From assembly GCA_934433485.1 (NCBI GenBank), contig CAKRZR010000019.1, positions 1 through 42,315 on the forward strand: a DNA stretch of 42,315 nucleotides. Direction: 5' to 3'. The DNA is from an uncultured Eubacteriales bacterium. GTDB taxonomy: Bacteria > Bacillota > Clostridia > Oscillospirales > CAG-272. A program made the translations under genes and the position numbers. The notes beneath the pieces are model-generated. The model had not been told where the DNA came from. It made no database searches and was given only the letters and a program-made list of their open reading frames with translations. Shown here one piece after another: positions 24,940 through 32,306 of this stretch; position 1 is the first letter of the stretch, and each line of letters starts with the position of its first letter.

Positions 24940-26397
24940 ATGAACGAAAACGTGCAGACACCCGCCGATCCGAAAAAGACCAGGCGGAATACCATTCTCA
25001 TCATCGCGGCGGTGGTCGTTATCGCGGCGGTCGTCATCGGACTGGCGATCTACGCGAACACATCGCCCACGAATACGGCAATGAAGAGCTCCGTCGCGCT
25101 GTCCAGCGAGCATTACGAAGTAAACGGCGCGATGATGACCTACTTCTTCTACAGCAGCTACCAGTCTTACGCGAGCATTCTGTCCACATACTACGGACTG
25201 GATACCTCCAAGTCCCTGAAAGCGCAGAACTACTCCGACGAGGCGACATGGTTTGATTACATGGCTGCGATGGCGGCGAACTATGTGCAGGAGATTCTCT
25301 CCCTCTGTGAAGCCGCAAATAAGGAAGGCATGACGCTGGACGCCGATGACGAATCCACCATCGACGCAAGCGTTGCAGCGCTGACCCAGAACGCGGAAGC
25401 GGCCGGATACACGCTTCAGACCTACCTCATGGCGATGTTTGGCGGGAACGTGGAGGAAGCGGACGTACGCGATTGTCTCAAGCTGACCGCGCTTGCCACA
25501 AAATATGCCACGAAGTTTGAGTCCGAGCTGTCCTATACCATGGACGATTACGAAAAGTACTACGAGGAAAACAAGACCTCCTACGACGGTGTGGATCTCA
25601 TCACCTATACCGTGAAGCAGGACGATCTGATGGCGAAGGACGAAAACGGCAACCCGACCGGCAGCATTACGGAAGCCGCGACCAGGGCGAAGGAAGCCGC
25701 GGATATCATCGCTGCCGCCGCAACCGCCGAAGATTTCCGTGCCGCCATTGCCGCGTACGCGGTGGAGAATCTCGGCGAAACGGAAGCGGACGCGGTCGAT
25801 CTCGCTGCACGCTGTGATATCACGCACCTGACCGCGACTGCCGGAAACGCCGCCAGCGATTGGGCATTTTCCGCAAAGCCGGGCGACACCACAGTCATCA
25901 CGGAAAGCGGCGGTTCGTCCTATGCCGTGTACTACCTTGTAAAGGCGGCATATCGCGACGAGACGCCGTCCCGCTCCGTGCGCCATATCTTGATCGGTAC
26001 CAGCGCCTATGACGACGCGCAGGCGAAGGCGGACGAGGTATACAAGACCTGGGAGGATTCCGGCTTCTCGCTCGATACCTTTGCGTCCCTTGTCACCGAA
26101 TACAGCTCCGATACCGGTTCTCTGACGACCGGCGGACTGTACGAAAACGTTATGCCCGGCGAGATGATCACGGAGTTTAACGACTGGCTCTTCGACGACG
26201 CAAGAAAACCGGGCGATCACGGGATCGTCGAAACGGACTATGGCTATCACATCATGTATTACGTCGGCGAGGGCGAACCGAAATGGGTATGCGACGCCGA
26301 TGAAGCGCTGCGCGACAACGCGTATTCGGCAATGCTCCAGGAAAACGCCGACTCTATCGAAATGGACGCGGACGTGATTTACTCCATCAACGCGTAA
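24940..26397 (+). CDS. Membrane-anchored parvulin-type peptidyl-prolyl isomerase
   Basis: A 485-residue protein with a short lysine/arginine-rich N-terminus, one membrane helix (about 20-42, TILIIAAVVVIAAVVIGLAI) and a large outside region. A SurA/PrsA-like chaperone section (about 45-260) is followed by a PPIC rotamase domain starting at RSVRHILIGT (about 347) and ending in YGYHIMYYVGEGEPKW (about 450). It probably helps fold exported proteins at the membrane. There is no lipobox cysteine, unlike PrsA. The ATG at 24940 is chosen because AAGGAAATGTAT fits it; an ATG at 24934 is too close to the ribosome site. Single-gene unit with its own promoter and terminator. A second, cytosolic parvulin lies at 31416-32162. 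Confidence 0.9.
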   Translation: MNENVQTPADPKKTRRNTILIIAAVVVIAAVVIGLAIYANTSPTNTAMKSSVALSSEHYEVNGAMMTYFFYSSYQSYASILSTYYGLDTSKSLKAQNYSDEATWFDYMAAMAANYVQEILSLCEAANKEGMTLDADDESTIDASVAALTQNAEAAGYTLQTYLMAMFGGNVEEADVRDCLKLTALATKYATKFESELSYTMDDYEKYYEENKTSYDGVDLITYTVKQDDLMAKDENGNPTGSITEAATRAKEAADIIAAAATAEDFRAAIAAYAVENLGETEADAVDLAARCDITHLTATAGNAASDWAFSAKPGDTTVITESGGSSYAVYYLVKAAYRDETPSRSVRHILIGTSAYDDAQAKADEVYKTWEDSGFSLDTFASLVTEYSSDTGSLTTGGLYENVMPGEMITEFNDWLFDDARKPGDHGIVETDYGYHIMYYVGEGEPKWVCDADEALRDNAYSAMLQENADSIEMDADVIYSINA

Positions 26398-26429
26398 GCT
26401 TCAAGCAACACGATACACAAATAACAGAG

Positions 26430-26492
26430 AAAGCCGCAGGATCCATGCACCACTCTCTTTCGGAGGCAGCGATGGAGAGTGCGGCTTTTTCT
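26430..26492 (+). terminator. Intrinsic terminator after the parvulin gene
   Basis: AAAGCCGCA (26430-26438) pairs with TGCGGCTTT (26480-26488), with an inner CACTCTC/GAGAGTG pairing possible, followed by a T-rich tail. Confidence 0.75.
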
Positions 26493-26563
26493 CACACATT
26501 TCTGAAAAGAGCATGTAAATAAGCGGAGGCATGGCATAGCCTTCCTCCGTGGAAAGGATTTTC

Positions 26564-27766
26564 ATGAAGAGCATCTGCAATGTCCGCGATACCGGCGCGA
26601 CCGGGGACGGGGAGTACAACGACGCGCACGCGATCCAGACAGCCCTTGATTCCGGCGCCGAGATCGTGTATATTCCCGCGGGCACATACCGCATTGGTGA
26701 AACCCTGCGCGTGCGTTCCGATACGCACATTCTCTGCGACGGCATGGCGCGGCTGTTTTTATGTGAGCGGAAGCCGAAAAAACGCGGCGATTTTCTCCTG
26801 ACAAACGCCGACACCGTCTCCGGCAACCGCAATATCACCATCACCGGCGGGATCTGGGACGGCAACTACGACGGAAAAAACAACGATAAACCCGCGGATC
26901 TGTTCGCACAGGACGCCTGGTCCGGCTCTACGCTCAATTTCTGCGGCGTGGAGAATCTGACCCTGTCCGGACTCGATATGCGCTCCTCTACCGTGTATCA
27001 TATCCGCATGGCAAGACTGCGCCGTTTTACCATCCGCGATATTCGGTTTTCCGCCGTACGTCCGGCGTACAACCAGGATGGGCTCCACTTCGGCGGCCAT
27101 GTGTACGACGGGCTGATCGAGAATATCACCGCGTCACCGGGACAGACCAACGACGATCTCATTGCCTTGAACGCGGACGATTCCATGGCGCGGCTGGAGA
27201 ATTTTGATATCTGCCGCGGTCCGATCGAGGATGTGACCATACGCAATGTCTTTGCCGAGGACTGCTACACGGCGTTCCGAATGCTCAGCGTGACATCGCC
27301 GATCCGCCGCGTCACCATTGAGAATGTGTATGCCGGCTGCCGTCATTTCGCTGTCAACATCGACGGCGCGCGCTATTGCCGGACCCCGCTTGTCACGGAA
27401 GTGGAATATCCGCGCGGCGCGGGACTGCTTGCGGACATCACGATCCGCAACATGCACGTGTGGACGACGATGGAATCCGGCGAGAGGGGGCTGATCGTGT
27501 GCGAATCGATCCCGAAAAACGTCCATATCGACGGATTTGTACGCCATGCAGAACGGGACAAAATCCCGGAGAAGCCGTCCGTGGCGATCCGCAATCTGAC
27601 AGATACCGCCGTAGTCTGCCGGACGGACGAGAAAATGGAAACGGCGTGTCTGCGGGAGAAAGGGGATACCTTTGTGCGAAACGGCTCCATCCGTTCTCTG
27701 TGGCTTGATTCCGCGGCGGAAAATACCACTGTACCGGAGACGGAAAAGACAGGAAATACGCTATGA
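26564..27766 (+). CDS. Right-handed beta-helix protein, pectate-lyase/GH28-like
   Basis: A 400-residue protein of the parallel beta-helix type: an N-terminal pectate-lyase-superfamily segment (VRDTGATGDGEYNDAHAIQT, IVYIPAGTYRI) and many short turns such as NRNITITGGIWDG, VENLTLSGLDM, IEDVTIRNVFAEDC. The region around YNQDGLHFGG and TNDDLIALNADDS sits where GH28 polygalacturonases carry their catalytic aspartates, but the GHG motif is not seen, so the activity may be an exo-hydrolase on pectic or rhamnogalacturonan oligomers, or something related. No signal peptide: cytosolic. AAAGGATTTTC precedes the ATG at 26564. It overlaps the SGNH hydrolase gene by 4 bases. Confidence 0.85.
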   Translation: MKSICNVRDTGATGDGEYNDAHAIQTALDSGAEIVYIPAGTYRIGETLRVRSDTHILCDGMARLFLCERKPKKRGDFLLTNADTVSGNRNITITGGIWDGNYDGKNNDKPADLFAQDAWSGSTLNFCGVENLTLSGLDMRSSTVYHIRMARLRRFTIRDIRFSAVRPAYNQDGLHFGGHVYDGLIENITASPGQTNDDLIALNADDSMARLENFDICRGPIEDVTIRNVFAEDCYTAFRMLSVTSPIRRVTIENVYAGCRHFAVNIDGARYCRTPLVTEVEYPRGAGLLADITIRNMHVWTTMESGERGLIVCESIPKNVHIDGFVRHAERDKIPEKPSVAIRNLTDTAVVCRTDEKMETACLREKGDTFVRNGSIRSLWLDSAAENTTVPETEKTGNTL

Positions 27767-28797
27767 TCTACAACAATTTCGAGCTATACAACGTCGCCGC
27801 GCTTCTTCCGCATCCGGACGGCGGCTGGCGAATGTCCCGTGTCCCGGCGGATGTACGCGCGGCGATGAGCGAACAGGGACAGCGGATGGCGTGCAATACC
27901 GCCGGGTGCGAGATCCGCTTCGTCCTATGCTCCGGAAATGCGAAAATCACGCTGCGGATGGACACGCCCGGCGCACATACAACGGCGCTCCTCTATTTCG
28001 GCGGTGTGCAGTCCGGCTGGCAGACGCTGTCCTATACGATCGGTTATGAGCCGACGACGATCACACTGGAGAACCACCCAAATCCCGCCATGCTCCGGAA
28101 GATCAGCGACGCTGCCGGCTACGCATACGATCCGCGCGTGCTTCGCCTGACCTTCGATTCCGCGCAGGTGATCCTCATGGACGCGCAGGGAGACGTCCGA
28201 CCGCCGGAGCCATCCGAGGTGCCGGAGAAGCGGTTTCTGATGTACGGATCCTCCATCACGCACGGCAGTCTCGCCTGCTCCGCCAATCTTACGTATCTCG
28301 CGCAAATCGGCGCACGGCTGCACGCGGATTTCTACAGCTTCGGCTTTGCGGGATCCTGTCTCCTGGAGCGCGCGGTCGCCGACTATATCGCCGAGCAGGG
28401 CAGTGAGAGAAATCCGCGTACCTGGGATTTCGCCATTCTGGAGCTGGGAATCAACGCGCTCTCTCTGTCCGAGACGGAATTTGCAGCGCGTGTGGACTAT
28501 CTCCTTGACACGATGCTGCGGAAAAATCCCGGCAAAAAGCTCTTTGTGATCGATATTTTCTATCATCTCGGCGATTTTTTGGGAGACGCTAAGACCGGCG
28601 CCTTCCGCGAGATCGTGCGAAACGCCTGCACGCGTCGGGCGGATCCACGGCTACGCCACATCGACGGCAGAACGCTGCTCCGCGGCGCGGATGGACTGTC
28701 GGGGGATTTTGTGCATCCGAACGTCGCGGGCGTGCGGGAGATCGCCGGCAGTCTGGTGCGGATCCTCACAGATAACCAAAGCTTTGAAAGGGTATAA
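27763..28797 (+). CDS. SGNH hydrolase (acetylesterase-like) with N-terminal beta domain
   Basis: A 344-residue protein: a beta-sandwich-like N-terminal domain (1-150, EIRFVLCSGNAKITLRMD, ALLYFGGVQSGWQTL) and a C-terminal SGNH domain with YGSSITHG (Ser164), FGFAGSC (Gly197), ELGINA (Asn231) and GDFVHPN (Asp315, His318). This two-domain order is known from carbohydrate esterases that deacetylate plant polysaccharides. ATGA overlap with the beta-helix gene shows coupling, and together they fit breakdown of acetylated pectic oligosaccharides in the cytosol. It is not closely similar to the SGNH protein at 16902-17984, in which the beta domain is C-terminal. Confidence 0.88.
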   Translation: MIYNNFELYNVAALLPHPDGGWRMSRVPADVRAAMSEQGQRMACNTAGCEIRFVLCSGNAKITLRMDTPGAHTTALLYFGGVQSGWQTLSYTIGYEPTTITLENHPNPAMLRKISDAAGYAYDPRVLRLTFDSAQVILMDAQGDVRPPEPSEVPEKRFLMYGSSITHGSLACSANLTYLAQIGARLHADFYSFGFAGSCLLERAVADYIAEQGSERNPRTWDFAILELGINALSLSETEFAARVDYLLDTMLRKNPGKKLFVIDIFYHLGDFLGDAKTGAFREIVRNACTRRADPRLRHIDGRTLLRGADGLSGDFVHPNVAGVREIAGSLVRILTDNQSFERV

Positions 28798-28806
28798 TTG
28801 CATTCT

Positions 28807-29268
28807 ATGTCCACACTTACCAAATATCTGATTGTTTTCGGTATGTCCATGGTGCCGGTGATCGAGCTGCGCGGGGCTGTGCCGTACGGAGTCGCCGCAG
28901 GATTGCCGCTGCTGCCGGTGCTCATCGCCGCGATTCTCGGCAATATGGTGCCAGTGCCGTTTATCCTGCTCTTTATCCGTAAGATCCTCGACTGGATGAA
29001 AACGCGCGAGGGTTTATTCAAAAAAGTCGCCGACAAATTGGAATCGCGCGCGCTGTCCAAAAGCGATATGCTGGAAAAATACGCCGCGTTCGGACTGTTT
29101 GTCCTTGTGGCGATTCCGCTGCCCGGTACCGGCGCCTGGACGGGCGCGTTGGTCGCCGCGGTGTTCCGCCTGAAATGGAAGCACGCGATCCCCTCTATTT
29201 TTGCCGGCGTCGTCGCTGCCGGGATCATCATGTCGATCGTGTCCTACGGGGTAAAGGCGCTATTTTGA
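28807..29268 (+). CDS. Small multi-drug export-like membrane protein (COG2426)
   Basis: A 153-residue membrane protein with four or so helices and the family features VIELRGAVPYGVAAGLPLLP near the N-terminus and IPLPGTGAWTGALVAA in the second half. The family is called small multi-drug export on thin evidence; actual role unknown. Start is uncertain: ATG at 28807 matches the family N-terminus, while an in-frame TTG at 28798 is better placed behind AAAGGG (28787-28792). It follows the SGNH stop by only 9 bases, so it is co-translated with the two glycan genes, but its membership in that pathway is not proved. Confidence 0.85.
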   Translation: MSTLTKYLIVFGMSMVPVIELRGAVPYGVAAGLPLLPVLIAAILGNMVPVPFILLFIRKILDWMKTREGLFKKVADKLESRALSKSDMLEKYAAFGLFVLVAIPLPGTGAWTGALVAAVFRLKWKHAIPSIFAGVVAAGIIMSIVSYGVKALF

Positions 29269-29386
29269 AAGAATAGAAAATCAGGAAGCCTCTGATCTAA
29301 GGTTATTTTTGCGATAAAACCCTTATATTTTAGTCTTTTGTCGAAAAAACCGATTTATTCAGAGGTTCTTTAGAAGGAGATGCACG

Positions 29387-31345
29387 ATGATCATTCATGT
29401 ACAGCAAAGAAAGCCGGATCTTACACCGACCGGGATGACCGGCTGCGCGGCAGGCAGAGGCTACACGGTGACGCACGACTGCGTTCTGCGCGACGGAAAA
29501 CCGTACATCTACCGGATGGGTGAGCTCCACTATTCCCGCGTGCCGGAGCAGGACTGGGAAACGGAGCTGCGGAAAATGAAGGCTGGCGGGATCGATGTGA
29601 TCGCGTCGTATGTGTTCTGGAACCACCACGAAAGCAGAGAGGGTGTTTTCGATTTCACCGGCAGACGCGATATTCGTCGATTTGCAGATACCTGTGCCAC
29701 GCTTGGACTGCCGTTTTTCCTGCGGATCGGTCCATGGGCGCACGGCGAGGCAAGATACGGCGGATTCCCGGATTGGCTCATGGAGAAAAAGCTGCGTCTG
29801 CGCAGTCTGGATTCCGCATACATGGCATATGTGCGGCGGCTGTATACACGGGTTTACGAGGAGCTAGCCGGTTGCGGAAATCTCATCGGAATCCAGGTGG
29901 AAAATGAGCTGACCGGAGACGCAGAATATCTTGCCGCGCTGCAAAAAATGCTCCTGGATATTGGCTTCACAGCGCCTTTGTGGTCGGCAACGGGCTGGGG
30001 ACAGGCAAAGCTGCCGGATACGCTGTGCCCTATGTACGGCGGCTATCCGGAAGCGCCATGGGAAGGACATACGCACGCGCTGTCTCCCAACGCGAACTAC
30101 TTTTTCTCGCGTGTTAGAGAGGATGGCGTGATCGGCGCGGATCTGCTGGGACAGACGGACGGCACAGAGGATCCGTATCGCGGAAAGTACCCGTTTCTGA
30201 CCTGTGAGCTGGGCGGCGGCAATCAAAATACGTATCACAGGCGACCGGTTTTTGTGGAGGCGGACATTACCGCGCTTGCGGTTTGTAAGCTTGGCTCCGG
30301 TGTGAACGGTCTTGGGTACTACATGTACCACGGCGGCGTGAACCCGGTGGAGCGGGACGCAGAGGGCGCGCTTGTCACATATCAGGAGAGCCGCGTCACC
30401 GGGTATCCGAACGACTGCCCGATCGTGTCCTACGATTTTCAGGCTCCCATCGGGGACTGCGGTCAGGTGCGCGACAGTTATTACGGTCTGCGGGAGCTCC
30501 ATAGGTTTCTGGACACATACGGAGAGAGGCTTGCCGTGATGGCGCCGTATTTCCCGGATGAGATGCCGCACGAGCTTGCGGACACATCCACGCCGCGGAT
30601 TGCGGTACGCTCCGATGGGGAAAGCGGCTTTGTATTCTACAACAACCACGTCCACGGCGGGAAAATGGCAGAAAAGCAGGTGACGCTCACCGTGGATACA
30701 GCGACGGAGATCTATACGATTCCGTTCACACTGCCGGAGAATGGCTGCGGGATCTTTCCGTTTGGCATGCGTATCGGCAGGGAGACGGTGCGCTACGTGA
30801 CCGCCATGCCGGTAGCGTGCACGGAAACGCAGATCCGCTTTGTGCCGCTATGCGGTGTGGAACCGGTGATCTGTCTGGCGGACGGCACGGTACATCCGCT
30901 CGCCGCGTGTCCGGCCCTGGACGGTGTGGCGCTTATAATTGAAAATCCGGCGCGACCGGCAAAGCGTCTCGGCGCGAGAATCCCTTGCGTGCGTATGGAT
31001 AATACGCTGTCCTTTGCCGCCTTTTCGCATCTGCGCCGCCTGGACGGATCCGCTCTTGTCGATCACACCGTGGAATATGCGGCGGACATTCCGGAAAATG
31101 TCGATACGATTGCCGTGCGCGTGCTCGGAAATGTCGCCGCCGCCTATGCCGCGGATGGCACGCTGCTGTCCGACCATTTCTGCGACGGCGACCTTTGGTA
31201 TATCGACGTGCGGCAGGTGCGAAAGCTGCGTTTGCAGATACAGCCGCTGCTGCCGGAGGATCGCGGGACGATCTATTTTGAAACGGATATGCCGGAGGGA
31301 ATCGCGGAGCCGGAGATAGATTCCGTGGATTTAGAAATCCTCTGA
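29387..31345 (+). CDS. Beta-galactosidase, glycoside hydrolase family 35
   Basis: A 652-residue GH35 enzyme that removes terminal beta-galactose. The (beta/alpha)8 barrel starts with YRMGELHYSRVP and VIASYVFWNHHE; the acid/base is Glu174 in GIQVENEL and the nucleophile Glu274 in TCELGGG. After about residue 400, beta-rich domains follow to the C-terminus. No signal peptide, so it works on imported galacto-oligosaccharides. AGAAGGAGATGCACG precedes the ATG. It lies 118 bases after the small membrane protein; the gap holds a CCTCTGA...TCAGAGG long-range inverted repeat, but no clear promoter, so it may be read from upstream. The bidirectional terminator at 31373-31411 ends the unit. Confidence 0.95.
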   Translation: MIIHVQQRKPDLTPTGMTGCAAGRGYTVTHDCVLRDGKPYIYRMGELHYSRVPEQDWETELRKMKAGGIDVIASYVFWNHHESREGVFDFTGRRDIRRFADTCATLGLPFFLRIGPWAHGEARYGGFPDWLMEKKLRLRSLDSAYMAYVRRLYTRVYEELAGCGNLIGIQVENELTGDAEYLAALQKMLLDIGFTAPLWSATGWGQAKLPDTLCPMYGGYPEAPWEGHTHALSPNANYFFSRVREDGVIGADLLGQTDGTEDPYRGKYPFLTCELGGGNQNTYHRRPVFVEADITALAVCKLGSGVNGLGYYMYHGGVNPVERDAEGALVTYQESRVTGYPNDCPIVSYDFQAPIGDCGQVRDSYYGLRELHRFLDTYGERLAVMAPYFPDEMPHELADTSTPRIAVRSDGESGFVFYNNHVHGGKMAEKQVTLTVDTATEIYTIPFTLPENGCGIFPFGMRIGRETVRYVTAMPVACTETQIRFVPLCGVEPVICLADGTVHPLAACPALDGVALIIENPARPAKRLGARIPCVRMDNTLSFAAFSHLRRLDGSALVDHTVEYAADIPENVDTIAVRVLGNVAAAYAADGTLLSDHFCDGDLWYIDVRQVRKLRLQIQPLLPEDRGTIYFETDMPEGIAEPEIDSVDLEIL

Positions 31346-31372
31346 TTTTAGGAATCGGAAAATAAGAAAAAG

Positions 31373-31411
31373 CCGGGAGGAATCTCACATGGAGAAACCT
31401 CCCGGTATTTT
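31373..31411. terminator. Bidirectional terminator between GH35 and cytosolic parvulin
   Basis: CCGGGAGG (31373-31380) pairs with CCTCCCGG (31398-31405). T-rich tails follow on both strands (TATTTTTC on plus, CTTTTTC on minus), serving the two convergent genes. Confidence 0.85.
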
Positions 31412-31415
31412 TCGG

Positions 31416-32162
31416 TTACATTTTGTCTACGGGATAGAGGAGCTTGAGCTGGTTGATCTTGCTCTGGTACGCTGCCTGCTGCTTTTCGCCGCGGAGAGCT
31501 TCCGTCAGCTCTTCCCGGATGTCGGCATACTTGACGTCGCCGCCCTCTTCCTTCTTGTTCAGACGGATGATGTGGTAGCCGAACTGCGTCTTGACAGGTC
31601 CTGTGGTCTGACCGGGTTCCATCGCGGCGCACGCGTTTTCAAATTCGGGAACCATCTGTCCGGAGGTGAAATCGCCGAGCTCGCCGCCCTGTTTGCCGGA
31701 CGGACAGGTGCTGAACTGACGCGCTGCGTCCTCAAAGGTGATCTCGCCAGCGTTGATCCGACCGAGCAGCTCGTTCGCCTTGTCCTCGGAATCGACGAGA
31801 ATGTGGCTGGCGTTATAGTTGGTGCCGGACACGAATTTGTCCTTGTTTTCCTCGTAGTACTTCTTGACCTCTTCCTCGGTCACGCGCACCCTCTCCACGG
31901 CTTTCTGTACCGCGTAGCTCGTGAGCATTTCTTCCTTGACCGCCTGCAGCTGTTCCTTGAATGCCGGTTCTCTTTCGTAGAGATTGCGCTGTGCGTCCAG
32001 CAAAAAGAGCCGCTTATTGATGAGCTGCTCCAGCACCATCGCTCTGCCCTGTGGCGTATTGTAGCTCTGACCTCTCTGTCCCATTCTGGCAATTTCCCGG
32101 CTGACATCCGCTTCCGTGATCGGTTTTCCCCCGACCATCGCGACGACTTTATCTTCTCCCAT
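31416..32162 (-). CDS. Cytosolic parvulin-type peptidyl-prolyl isomerase
   Basis: A 248-residue protein with a SurA-N-like helical part (about 1-95: AMVGGKPITEADVSREIAR, LEQLINKRLFLLDAQRNLYE) and a PPIC domain (about 115-205: NASHILVDSEDKANELL, FSTCPSGKQGGELGDF, YGYHIIRLN). It catalyses cis-trans isomerisation of prolyl bonds. There is no signal peptide or membrane helix, so it would act in the cytosol, unlike the protein at 24940-26397. AAAGGAGTTTACCACC precedes the ATG. Single gene with its own promoter. Confidence 0.93.
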   Translation of the reverse strand: MGEDKVVAMVGGKPITEADVSREIARMGQRGQSYNTPQGRAMVLEQLINKRLFLLDAQRNLYEREPAFKEQLQAVKEEMLTSYAVQKAVERVRVTEEEVKKYYEENKDKFVSGTNYNASHILVDSEDKANELLGRINAGEITFEDAARQFSTCPSGKQGGELGDFTSGQMVPEFENACAAMEPGQTTGPVKTQFGYHIIRLNKKEEGGDVKYADIREELTEALRGEKQQAAYQSKINQLKLLYPVDKM

Positions 32163-32197
32163 GGTGGTAAACTCCTTTGTTTTGTAGATGTATGCTT

Positions 32198-32226
32198 ATT
32201 GTACCAGAGTTTGCGCGGATTTGCAA
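32198..32226 (-). promoter_or_regulatory. Promoter of the cytosolic parvulin
   Basis: TTGCAA (32226-32221), 17-base spacer, TACAAT (32203-32198) on the minus strand. Confidence 0.7.
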
Positions 32227-32260
32227 GGGGATTTTGGAAAAATTGTGGCAGGGAAAAGGA

Positions 32261-32292
32261 AAATCCCCCGCATCGGGTGATACGGGGGATTT
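32261..32292 (-). terminator. Terminator of the VWA protein gene
   Basis: Perfect 10-bp stem AAATCCCCCG (32261-32270) with CGGGGGATTT (32283-32292); the minus strand continues into TCCTTTTCCC, a modest T-run. Confidence 0.7.
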
Positions 32293-32306
32293 ATAGTTTG
32301 GCGTGG

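Noticed and set aside
24838..26250. 470-codon minus-strand frame opposite the membrane parvulin
   Set aside because: Shadow of the plus-strand gene; its product has no domain logic and would cover the plus-strand promoter.
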